DNA of 64,000 nucleotides from Isoetes taiwanensis (taxonomy: Eukaryota; Streptophyta; Lycopodiopsida; Isoetales; Isoetaceae): NCBI GenBank assembly GCA_021234155.1, contig JAJEKV010000048.1, positions 2,011,873 through 2,075,872 of the forward strand, given 5' to 3'. The notes beneath the pieces were generated by a model, which saw nothing but the letters and a program-made list of their open reading frames with translations, made no database searches and was not told where the DNA came from. This document shows positions 45,576 through 56,500 of this stretch, piece after piece (positions within the stretch are counted from its first letter, which is position 1; each line of letters starts with the position of its first letter). Both the position numbers and the translations under genes were made by a program.

Positions 45576-45966
45576 GACACACAAACCATTACATCCAACA
45601 CTCTAATATTAAATCCCCCTTCAAACCCCCTTTGGTTTGGGTGCATATTCACACGGGGGGTGACTCCGGGCAACGAGAGCTGTTGGATAGGCATATTCAC
45701 CCCTTATTCCTTAATCTACACCGTACACAAAGTTCCTCATTTGTGGGGTATGGATGTATGGAATTTGCTATACTGTATAACAAGATTTGCAAAATACACT
45801 AAGATTTTAGGCAATATACTATATGGTGTTGATTTCGTACGTGCAAAACATAATTATAGGGGCTCTCGCTGCCCTACATCACCCCCCGTGTGAATATGCA
45901 CCCAAACCAAAGGGGGTTTGAAGGGGGATTTAATATTAGAGTGTTGGATGTAATGGTTTGTGTGTC
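45576..45966. mobile_element. Element with perfect 88-bp inverted repeats
   Basis: The arm at 45576-45663 (starting GACACACAAACCATTACATC) and the arm at 45879-45966 are exact inverted copies over 88 bp by direct reading, around a 215-bp unique centre. No protein. No convincing target duplication at the outer edges. It could be a young MITE or foldback element; the transcript would form a long hairpin. Confidence 0.8.
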
Positions 45967-46379
45967 AACCCAAAAATTTTTGGGCCCCTTCGGGGCCCTA
46001 AGAATTGATGAACGAAGTAGAAAATATTTTTAGTTATATTATATGTGCCATATTTGTTGTTGTATTAAAAACATATTTGGGCCGGAATTGTAATGATGTA
46101 TAATAAACAAGTAGATAAAAAATTGAAGTCATTGTGAGGAGGAAACCCTAGAATATTTAGAGTGCATTTGAAATTCATAGCTTATTCAACAGTTCATGCA
46201 TCAGGGCAACTTCATAGTTCAAATAATAATGGCTAACAAATAATCTGGCTATCATGCCATTAGGACAACTTCATAGTTCAAATAATATTATGGTCTATCT
46301 ACTAGAATAAATATTTAAACTAAATTTAGAGAAAACATGCACTAATTAGCAAATTTTTTAATCATTTTTCTCAAGGATC
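45967..46379. other. Unassigned sequence with a GC hairpin
   Basis: A perfect hairpin GGGCCCC-TTC-GGGGCCC lies at about 45984-46000. Nothing else recognised. Confidence 0.45.
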
Positions 46380-46860
46380 TGCGAAGAACCTCATATATGA
46401 AGACGTTATGGTGCCTATAATGCCATCGCATTACTGCTCAGCTCATTTGAGCACTTGTAATGTTCAGCCACAGATAGCACTGCCAAGAAACTTGGCACTT
46501 TCCATAGTACTATATCAAGTTTTTCCTTCAAACATTCTTCAATTTCTTCAACTGTAAATGGCTCCTTGTGTAAGAATTCTCAGTAAAGCCTATCTAGATT
46601 ATCGAGCCACAGCCTCTAGAGAATGTTGTTGCATCAAAAGCAACTCGTTTATGTGGCCTCCTTTCTACATCAATTATTAGATCCATAGACCCATGGGAAG
46701 TGAATATGAAACACACATTTCTTCAACATCGGACAGGGTTGACACCGCCCTAATCGCCTTCAACTGACATTCCCAGCTTTACATCAAGAATCATCTGCAA
46801 AGAGGCATCTCCAAATTATTAATTTCAATTTCGCAAAGACTACAATGCATAACATATTGC
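46380..46860 (-). pseudogene. Further exon-like fragments of the unidentified gene
   Basis: Reverse-strand pieces read VSTLSDVEEMCVSYSLPMG, then DLIIDVERRPHKRVAFDATT, then EPFTVEEIEECLKEKLDIVL followed by SFLAVLSVAEHYKCSNELSS. They are separated by stops. Composition is protein-like and they lie downstream of the exons at 46897-47731 on the same strand, so they probably belong to the same gene, possibly decayed. The exact exon limits are uncertain. Confidence 0.4.
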
Positions 46861-46896
46861 CATTGGAAACAACATTGAAAGTAAATCAAAACTCAC

Positions 46897-47731
46897 CGCA
46901 GCCAATCTACATTCAACAACACGGTTATTGTAATTTGTTGCAAAGAAGGATACTTTATTTGACTCTCATAAAACTGCTTTGCTATCACAAATGTACCACG
47001 TTTTGGAAGACAAACATTCCTGACCCTGATGGGGTTAAAATCAATCAGCAATGCTACTCCTGGTCTTGTAACTGGCGTAATCTGATGATATTCTACAAAA
47101 GCCATGGTAAAAACCTAATTTGTGGTACCTGAGCCATTCCACTACTAGACCTAAGGTCCATCGTTGAAGAGGATCTGCAAACTGTGCTATATGAACATAA
47201 TTGAGTTGCAGGCCCAAAACAGTGTGTTTGGGTATAGGCATACCTGCTGCCAATTAAAGAGCAGAGCTGCTGCAGAGCCTGGCCAGAACTTGGCATTTGG
47301 AAGCTTGAATTTATGGGCCACAGTTCGCATCCAGACCACAAGCAAGGGAAGATACGGGGCTGCCTTCACAATTTTAGTCTTTTGTAAACTGGCCCGTTCA
47401 AATACTTGTGTTAGCATTATTCACACTTGATAATGATGCCAAATGAGGTATAAAGGAAGAGCGCAGCACTTTACCTTTGATTGCCCTGATGTAGCTGATT
47501 CTTTCTGTTTGATAATGCATTTCCTGAGTTGGATGAGTCAAAGATATACAAAGCAGCATTTCTGCTCCTAAAAATTCATCAACTACCGACATAGTGGGGT
47601 CGTGGAGATCCCTTTGAAATATACAGGAAAACAGAAGAGGAATGCTTCTGATTTCGCCATTTTCAAGTTGAGTAATTGTCCGAGTTGTTGCTGCCATGCT
47701 ATGCCTCTGGTTCGCCAGCTTCAAGTTCATA
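46897..47731 (-). CDS. Unidentified gene, four exons
   Basis: Four reverse-strand exons can be joined in one frame with GT-AG introns: 47475-47731 (ATG at 47728-47730), 47244-47404, 47129-47181 and 46897-47064. The predicted peptide starts MNLKLANQRHSMAATTRTIT. It includes LPNAKFWPGSAAALLFNWQQ, FADPLQRWTLGLVVEWLR and PGVALLIDFNPIRVRNVCLP, and ends VLLNVDWLR before a GTGAG donor. It is not transposon-like. I do not recognise the family; the hydrophobic helical pattern could suit a HEAT-like or complex subunit, which is a guess. Two acceptors (ACAAG) are weak. Upstream (47750-48060) looks like a leader. Confidence 0.5.
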
Positions 47732-47999
47732 CTGCCCCAAAGCTACCCTCAGGTTATGCGAGAGATAAGTATCTGAATATCCTGGTGGTATAAGCCACCT
47801 AAACCTTAGAGAAACAACTCTAATGGCTCAGAGACACAAACACAATAAAAATCACACTCCGAATCCGTATTGACTACATCTGAATATGTAGCTTCCGCAG
47901 AACACAGTTTAGGGAAAACAGGAGAAGCCATCGACACCTTTGCAACCTGCCACAGCTACTAATCTAGCCATCAGAGGAAGCCATAGCGAGGAGAAAACT

Positions 48000-49213
48000 G
48001 ACGGAAATGGTCCTCTGAATTCCCTTCACTCCACGAACCCTAAAGTCGAACCCTAAAGTTGAATGCCTCGTTGCTTGCATGGCCTTTCATAAAATTAAAT
48101 TAATTAAGGTTTTTAAGGAACAAAAACATGCAGACAAAACCATTGCAAAACCATAGATAAAATGTCATTCAAATATGAGAATCCAGTGTGCACTCTAGAT
48201 ATACTGATTAGTATGCCTCGTGCAATACACCCATGAAATCATATAAAAACCATGCCAAAAAGCGTATAAAATCACAGAAAAAACCCCCTGTTATAATGCT
48301 ACATATTTGCTAAATATGGTGAATATGATTTCATCTTCTTGATTGCAGCCAGTTTAGAATAAATAAAAAAAGGCATGCCAATACTATAACTCTTGAAAGA
48401 AGTACTGTATTGGAATGCATCCCAATTATTGGAGTTGTATTATCATGCTGGCAATTATTCAATAATTTCGCAAAAATAATCACATTGTGAAGCGAAAGAA
48501 TCAATCATCCTTTTTTATGAAGGCTCATGCTACGGTCTTCAGTGTTTTGCTGGACCAACACCTCCATTTGTGGGCCTGAAAGATAGAATAGAATAGAGGA
48601 GAAGTCAATTGCAATCGATCATCCAAAATTAGCAAAGATAGATATTTCTAGTCTTAAAGACACCTTGGAGGCATCATAGATACCTTATTGTCTCCAGTTA
48701 AGATTGCAATCATGATTATACACAGTGGAAGGCCACGGGTAAAGAGTGCAGGAACATCTATATAGTTTACAACCTATAATAATATAAATGAAAATATCAG
48801 CATAGTCCTATATTACAATGCCACAACTCAACTGATCCCCAATAGAAGAAGATCATACCAGTTCATAGGCACACTCATCATGATGTTTGTATCTCCATTT
48901 CCTTGCTTCAAAACGTGCAAATCTGGTCCAGATTCAAAGAGTGGTTCTATGGATTCTAAAATAATATATGTAGCAAACATGAGCTTTGATGCTTAAAGCA
49001 GCATTGAATAGTTGATGACCATGTCTGTACAAATATTGGCTCAATGCCACAAATATAGCAAAGGAAAAGTCTGGATTGCTTGTTTGTATGTACTAGTAAC
49101 ACCATGCCTGACTGATAATTAAACCATTATATGCTAGAACTCCCTCAATAATTTCAAATGTGGATGCACATGCTCATTGACATTCAACAAGTTCATCTAT
49201 CAGAATAAGAATG
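48000..49213 (-). other. Mostly unassigned; possible exon-like segments
   Basis: On the reverse strand 48859-48946 (EPLFESGPDLHVLKQGNGDT, followed by a GTATGA donor) and about 48685-48750 (VPALFTRGLPLCIIMIAILT, before GTATCT) resemble exons. Their phases do not join simply. At about 48240-48310 there is a stray end piece of the 426-bp tandem repeat. Confidence 0.35.
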
Positions 49214-49340
49214 GGTTGCAAACGAAGTTGCACATATAAACGTTAAGAGCTGAGTAAAAACATACGCCAGGACACTAGCCCGCCAACGTCAGACACAGGT
49301 TTACTAGTTTCGATTACATGTCGAATATCTTCGAGATATC
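49214..49340 (-). repeat. Partial third copy of the exon-bearing flank
   Basis: GTTGCACATATAAACGTTAA through CTTCGAGATA matches 44205-44330 and 52664-52775, then joins LTR-B sequence at 49341. Confidence 0.75.
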
Positions 49341-50135
49341 TTCGATTACTTTGCCACTGACCCCGTTATGTGGTGCTCAGTCACTCCATAGCCTCCGTAG
49401 CCAGGTGGGCTCTATGCACATACCACATAATAATGAGGACTAATGGGTCTAAACTAGGAGCATCATGGTCTCTACCCCCCCTCCCAATACACAAGAGGTG
49501 CAAACATGAGGTCAATCAACATCATATCAATATAATCTTGATAATAAATGAGAATAACAACTAATCATAATCACATACATCTAACTTATACTTAGGGTTC
49601 ATTGATTATGATTCATGTTCAGAACAATAGTTCTAAAATGGCTCTACTAGGACACAAGGTGCAACTCAACTGGAATCTATCGAAATACCTGCTCCTAACG
49701 AGCTGCCTTCGGCTCCCTGGTCCTCCGTCTCTAGCAGGTGGCTCGAATCGATGATCCTTCTCTGCTGCGCTTGCGCTCCCGGACTGCCACTGCAACCTAG
49801 GCTGTCGAAGACGATCCTCGGATTGGAGCTGTCGACGCGAACTGGTGGGTCTGAGGTTGGTGGAGCCAAATGTGGCTAAGGCCTAGGGTTAGCCTTTTTA
49901 TATGTTAGGGTTTACGTGAATGCCATTTGACTCCTATAGGTGCGTCTATGTGGCGGTTCGCATATAAGGTGAGGCCATGTGGAAATGGCTTCTTACCTTA
50001 GGTTGGCTAAGTTATGTAGATAACTTGGTCATCTGCCTCACATTGGTCGTATACAAGTCTACTGATGTAGAATTGTATGGTGACGTGGCCATAAAATATA
50101 TGTATTTATATCGTATATTTTAGGGGAACGTCATA
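49341..50135 (-). repeat. LTR-B fragment in duplicated block (copy B)
   Basis: Nearly identical to 42561-43347 and ends at the same CGTCATA junction with LINE-B. The shared junction shows that it arose by block duplication, not by a new insertion. Confidence 0.85.
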
Positions 50136-52540
50136 CTCTCTATGCCTGATTCCTATAAATAGCTCTCTATTTGCAGTATACTGATGATACTTTTGTCATG
50201 CTTAAGGCTAATAATAGTAATTTCAATGACTTCATGGACTGCATTCAGAAATTTGGCCTGGCATCCGGGATTCAGCTCAACCTTGCCAAATGTTCAATTT
50301 TATCTGATAAAGCCTGGCCTCGCCTTGATACTCATGGAATTCAATTTGTCCCTGATGGGCATTACTTGACTCTTCTCAGCCTCCCTCTTGCTATTCACAT
50401 GTCCCTTAAAACTGCTTGGCAACCTTTGATCAATAGGATAAAAAAGAAGCTTTGTCTTCTCAAGGGATCTTTGTCTCTTGTCGGCATAATTCTTGTTGCT
50501 AATTTTGTCCTGGCTAGTAGTCATGTCTATTTCTCTTCTCCCTTGATTGCAGACACCTCGTACAATAAAATTGAGCAATGTATAAGGGACTTTATCTGGC
50601 AAGGCACTCACCTTGTTTCTTGGAAAGATCTGACACATAGCGGAAAAGGTGGAGGGGTAGGTTGTAAGTCCTTACATATTCAGACACAAGTTTTAGGGGC
50701 TAAAAGTGTATGGAAAGCTATTTCAGGCTTCCAATGTCCAGCTATGGAGTTCATTATATATTGGATCACCAAGAGTAAACCTTTTGGTAGTGCCACCTTA
50801 AAGCACCAACTCCCTAATTTTGCCTTCTATTGAGTGTGCTCCGAATACTTCCCCTTTAATGAGACATCTTTAAAGCTTGGCAATTGGTATCCCCTACTTT
50901 CCAGCATGACAAGGTTACTAATACAACTAGAGATACCTCTATCTTTTGGTCCCCTATAATGGCCCCTCCTTTATTTAGCTCTATGGTGGCCCGTCATCCT
51001 ACCTGTTATAAAAATTGGCACAAGGCTGGTATTCTGACTGTCAAGAATCTTGTGGATGACAATAATTAGTGGCTGCAATGGGAGGAGGTTAAGAAGTTGG
51101 TAAGGGGGAGTGAAACTTATAAATTTATTTACAATCATGTTGTTAAGACATATTCCCCTCAGCTCAGTAAAGATGGAACATGTGAAAGTGGCTATCTTTG
51201 GTTCTTCAAATCCAAAGGATGTTACAAAGTTTCCAAACTCTACCATGTTTGCCTCCCTATTAAAAGTGGTAAACATGCGTATGTTCAGGGCCTCTCTGCC
51301 AAAAAATTCAAAGATATCTTAATTGCAAGTTGGAAATCCTACTCCTAACTTAAAATTAAGGTCTTCTCTTGGCTTGTTCTCCATAATGCTCTTCTCAGCA
51401 ATTCTAATATGATCAAGAGGAATTTCAAATCTGTTAAGAGTCCCATATGCCCTCTTTGTAAGTCCCATGATGAGACTGTTACTCACATCTTTACTTGCAC
51501 TACTATTCGTAGCTTCTGGGATTGATTGATTCAATTGGGCTCCAAGCTAAAAGCTACCTCATCTGGATTTGGTTACTTCTAGCTCTCAATTCTTCCAATC
51601 TCGGGATTCTGCTGTTACCACCTCTGTCATCTAGCTGGCATTATGGATTTCCTAGAAGCATAGAAACAATGTGGCTATAATAGGGAAGAAGGATGATCTT
51701 ACTTTGATGAAATTAAACTTCCAATTTGAACTCATCCGTTGTGCCTTGGCTCATAAGGTTGTTAAGAAAGAAAAAATTGATTCCGATTAGCAACGATGGG
51801 GAGAGTTCAAATCTGAATTTTATTTGCTATGATTCATTGATTGACCAAAACTCATTTTTGGATTGCATCATTCTTGAGCAGTGTGGTACATGTATTCAGG
51901 GGGGTCAGGCTTCCTGATGATGTCCCCAATAAACACTTAGGTAACCCTCGCCAAGCAGTACGAGCCACCCTTCGGCTGAATTTTTTGCTTCGGAAGGCTT
52001 ATAACGCATTTGTTCTCTCCACAAATTCATTGGGTCACATAATCGGCTTTTTACAGAGAAACAATTCTGCTGCCTACGCTCGATGTACTACTACCATAAA
52101 GGGAGATGTGAAGCTTGTGCGGGTGTATTATTGGATATCATGCAGGTTCCAATTAATGAACTGATGCTTCTCACTTCGGAATGGTCGGAAATTGACTGGC
52201 TTATTTCTCCCTCATATAATATGTCCTCTCATATCACACATTCTTTCCCGGATCTCCCTGCTGTCCCACCGTCCTTGCAATAAGACCGTTTCTCCCTTTT
52301 CCTCCTGTTATGATCCATCTTACTCGGTCTGCAGTTTTCCCTTGTCCTCCTGTTGTGATCCATCCTACCTAGTATGCTGGTTCCTGGTTGGTGATCTCTG
52401 TGGTCTTGAAGGTTCCACGGTTTTGGTTGTATACAGTTCAAGTATTTTGGACTTCTGTTACTCTAAAGGCTTCAGGCCATATTTATGTACCTTTTAATTT
52501 ATGATTAATATAAAATCCTTCATTTTCTCCAAAAAAAAAG
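50136..52540 (+). mobile_element. LINE-B copy 2, 3' part (RT end, zf-RVT, poly-A)
   Basis: Contains the RT from the catalytic box, the full C-terminal region and an A tail at about 52531-52539. It is the undeleted version of 43348-44075. The 5' half of the LINE is absent here; LTR-B sequence precedes it. Confidence 0.85.
50171..51535 (+). pseudogene. LINE-B copy 2 RT C-terminal part and zf-RVT
   Basis: Frame 50171-50833 starts at the catalytic box, here YTDD instead of YADD, and matches copy 1 almost throughout. 51097-51348 reads GTCESGYLWFFKSKGCYKVS. After a stop, LKIKVFSWLVLHNALLSNSN leads into the zf-RVT set CPLCKSHDETVTHIFTC. The Ala-to-Thr change in the catalytic box and several stops make it non-functional. 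Confidence 0.8.
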
Positions 52541-53100
52541 AAGAAGAGAGAAATCCATGAAAGTAAAGTTAATACTGATACTGCCATTAGACAATTTTAA
52601 TAACAAAAATAATTACAAAAGCAAATAGTGTCCATTTTCTTGCAAATATCAATATGCGTTATCGAAGTTGCACATATAAACGTTAAAAGCTGAGTAAAAA
52701 CATACGCCAGGACACTAGCCCGCCAACGTCAGACACATGTTTACTAGTTTCGATTATATTTCGAATATCTTCGAGATAACAAATAAGATGCCTTAACTGA
52801 CAGGCTTTTGGATCAGGCCGATCCTGAGCATCCACTGCAGACGAGTGATAGGCCAGAACCAGCAGCATCAGCTCTTGTAAACTCTTGCATGTGCCCTGGA
52901 TTTAGGTTTGGAGTCTAATTATTGCTCTGGATTTAGGTCTGGAGGCTGATAAACCTTGCTGTGGGTTGCTGTAGCTCTGATAAACTTGCTATGGCAGCTG
53001 ATAAACCTTGCTGTGGGTTGCCATTGCTCTGATAATCTTGCTGTGGGCATCAAAATCAAAATTCGGGCTTGGCGTGCTTGTTAGTAGCCTGCTGGCTAAA
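52541..53100 (-). pseudogene. Exon-like segment and Q/N/P-rich stretch, copy B
   Basis: On the reverse strand 52706 to about 52880 is open. It includes LLVLAYHSSAVDAQDRPDPK and RHLICYLEDIRNIIETSKHV and runs up to a GTATGT donor whose complement ACATAC is kept in all three copies. Upstream (about 52900-53060) two imperfect repeats of YQS-x-x-NPQQG type form a low-complexity Gln/Asn/Pro stretch. It looks like a piece of a host gene transcribed away from the BIG5-like gene. It may belong to the unidentified gene further left; this is unproven. Confidence 0.45.
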
Positions 53101-53184
53101 GCTCACCTCCCGTGCAAGCCCATTACCTCATATAAATGTTTGTTTTGGGGACATTTATCTGAGGTAATGGAATGAGGTGAACCC
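53101..53184. mobile_element. Short uninterrupted copy of the outer MITE
   Basis: GCTCACCTCCCGTGCAAGCC to GAGGTGAACCCC, with CATTACCTCA uninterrupted: the empty site for the Tourist-like insertion seen at 44663. Confidence 0.75.
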
Positions 53185-53215
53185 CTTCTTACCAACAATT
53201 ACCTAACAATTTCTG

Positions 53216-53598
53216 GAGAATTCAAAACTTGGACAAAGGCCGTTATCGGCCAGACCCGATTATCAGCCGCAGTTGCAAGCAAGGAAGATAGCCGGAATAT
53301 GACAATCGACCTGCTCTTCCTGCCCTAACATGCTAACGGACCACCAACAGCAGCAGCCCTTGTCGCAAATTGGAGATCTTGTTAAAGATCCGCTATATTT
53401 GCTCTCGTTATATCGTCACATACGTCTTGGATCTTAGATCCAGCTGCATTTGCTAAGATTTAAGTGCGATCATAGTTAAACATGTTCTGATACATGAATT
53501 ATGAAGTACCCATGTCCAGGCGGACTCCCTATCTGTTCAATATTGGCATTGGAGAATTCATCCTATTCGGGCTGAGATAGGAGTGAATATCAGGAAAG
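53216..53598 (+). promoter_or_regulatory. Probable promoter and leader of the BIG5-like gene
   Basis: A 380-bp gap separates the duplicated repeat block from the start codon. No clear TATA box is visible at the expected distance and the transcription start cannot be fixed. The repeat block therefore ends unusually close to the gene. Confidence 0.35.
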
Positions 53599-56500
53599 AT
53601 GGCCGACGTAGCAGTTACCCGTTCTTTGGAGCGTATGCTGAAAGATGCACAAGGGAAAAAATATCATAATCTTCAAAATGCGTTGAAAGCTTATTTAGGT
53701 ACATTATCAGCATTTATGTTGCAGCTTCTGCGATCTGTATTTCCATTGTTGCTAATTAAGATCTAACAAAGAATTGCCATCCAAAGCTAAGGAAACCTGG
53801 AGCTTCCCATTCTACCGAATAAACCAACCCATCGAAGTTCCCATCTACCCTGGAAAGCACCAACCCTGAATTATGCAAGCTGAAGCGACAATATTGATGC
53901 CATATTTCCTGTAATCTATTCGACAGAACACAAACGTAGCATAATATCCGTGTGGAAAACAAGCAGATTGAGTCTGCATTATAGTTTGACTTCAATATCA
54001 TTATCCATGTGATAAAGTTTGAAGAAATGCCGCTTTTTGTTGGCATGGTTTTAGTTACCAGTACTTACTCTGCCATAGATTCTGTAGTGCATCCATTTTG
54101 CTATATTTCATGTAAGCGATCATCGGGCTTCTATGTGCTGCTCATCATAGATATTTATTTGCAAATTACAGATAGACGGAAGGATCCTGAAGGCCAAGCA
54201 GTGGGATCATCTGATACTACTCCTAAGGACGCTATGTAAGATCTTTAAGCCTTCAAGAATTGCTCTTCTGATTTGAACTTTGATAAGATGTTTTTGCTGC
54301 TCTACCAGCACTGGAGAGAAGCACAATGATGATCAATCAGCATCCTTGGAGGAACCGCCCTCACATTTTAAGCAAGATAGTTCTCCTGGTGCTTCTCAGG
54401 CAACAGCTGCAACGATGACAGAGGTTGGGCATACGCTGGAGGGTCCAGAGGCAGATTTAATATGGCAACCCTTAAAGCTGGCCCTTGAAACCAATCAGCC
54501 AAAGCTTGTTGAGCCTGCCTTGGATTGTCTTCACGTAAGTGGAAGTTGCAGTTCTTTGGTTTAGAAGTAATAATCTCATGCTGATTAAAATGACAATCCA
54601 TAATTCAAATGCTCTGCATTCGAAGAGAAAGGCAAGGCAAAGACAAACAAGTTTTTAATAGTGTTTTAGAGTATAGACTCATTGAAGCTCACAGTCCCTA
54701 GCTGTAGGTAAAATCTAACATTTGGTCTCATTGGTCATGCATTATCTTGTGGACTTCACCAAAAGACCAAAAGCCTTCTTCTAGTTACTTTTAGTTATCA
54801 TTAAGGGCAACTTGAAGGAAGTGGAGAAAGAAAGAAAGAAAGAAAGAAAGCAAGTTTTTCTTAACTTATATTTTAGATAAGCAAATGCAATGAACATAAC
54901 ACTTTACAGCATCTATATGGCATGGTTACCAACAAACAAATTTAGGAAGCGAAAAATAAAATAAAAAATAAAATGGGGAGTTCTAAGAAGATGGATTATA
55001 ACACACAGGAAGGTAATTAGAAGGCGGCTTGGGTCTATGAGACCAATAATTACAGATGTGGCTGATGTACAACTAACGGTGAATAAAAGTGTGTCTAGTG
55101 TCTTCTAGACACGTCTTTTATAACCAGAAATAAAATAAAAAACCTCATTTTGGTGCAAAATATGAGATAGTAGATGTCTTTACCTTACAGAGGATGCTAC
55201 CACTGAGCTATCAGTCCTGTGTGTGCCCATTATGCATGTTTTTTAATACTCCTTAATGTGCAACAGCCAAGCAGCCTTCCATCCCCATCTGTCCTGGAAA
55301 TGTGGACCATCCAACCTTGGCTCTGATATCTATTTAGAAACAGAGGATGGAGTAGCAGGGCATCAAACCCAGGGCCTCCTTCTTGGAAGTCAAGTGATCT
55401 ACCACTGAGCTCTCAGCCCCGTGTGTGTCAATTACCTATATTTTTCCAACACTTCAAAGGGCTTCTTATAATTCGGGCGAGTTGCCCCTTTTAATCTTTT
55501 AGACACCTCAATGAAGTACCACGAGAACGACATTGTCTAGTTTCTTCCCTCACCGATGAAGGATTGGATTATTTCCTTCTGCTTATGATTATGCCTGTGT
55601 TTAGCATTTTTATTCATGTCTACTAGAGACTCTTCCATAAAAGATACTTCAATTCTTTATCATCTATAACGAGCATTTTTCTAGCTTTTATACAAAGCTA
55701 GGAAGTCAAAACAAATATGCAATGGAAAAGCATGTGGCAGATTGGAGCTGCATCTTCTGCTTAACTGGCCCTCTACATCCTCCTAGATGTTCAGTTTATT
55801 CAAGTAGTCATGTTCCTCTTTTGGAAAGGTTCCTTCTAGAGTGCATTGTCACTTCCTTATCTTGTAAACCATCCACGAAGTCACCCCTTTTTAATTAACC
55901 TAATTTACTTTTCCTGCATTTATCATTTAATGATGTTGAATCAGGTGCATATAAAGCAGATGGGTGTATTAAATGAGTCTAGTAATAGCGTTCATTTTCT
56001 TTAGTTAATGAACCCCTGGGTGGAATGAATTTGGAATTCAATGTTATGAGTAAACTGGAGATTAATTGGCATTGCATATGCTTCTGATCGCTGAAATCTA
56101 ATCAACTGCCAACAGAAACTTATATCTTATGGACATCTGGAAGGTGATGCTGGCCTTCACAATGGGAAAAACACTGTCATGCTTACGGATATTCTCAGTA
56201 AAGTATGTTCATGTGCCGACAACTCTTCAAGTGACAAGTAAGTTTGGAGAGGTTTCTTTTATATGACGTGACATGTTATGTGATCCTATAAAGGTCCACA
56301 TCATCTTATGGTTTTATGTTTTTATGTGCAGCACTGTACTACAAGTGATAAAAGTTATTCTAACTACAGTGGCATCAACCAAGTTCCAAGGTATATTTTT
56401 TGCTTAAACTTGTGCATTTTTAAGTTTGCCAATAATGGTTTGGAATAGTTATCGCAGATTATGCTTAACAGTCTGAATATGTGCATCTTGTCTATGGAAA

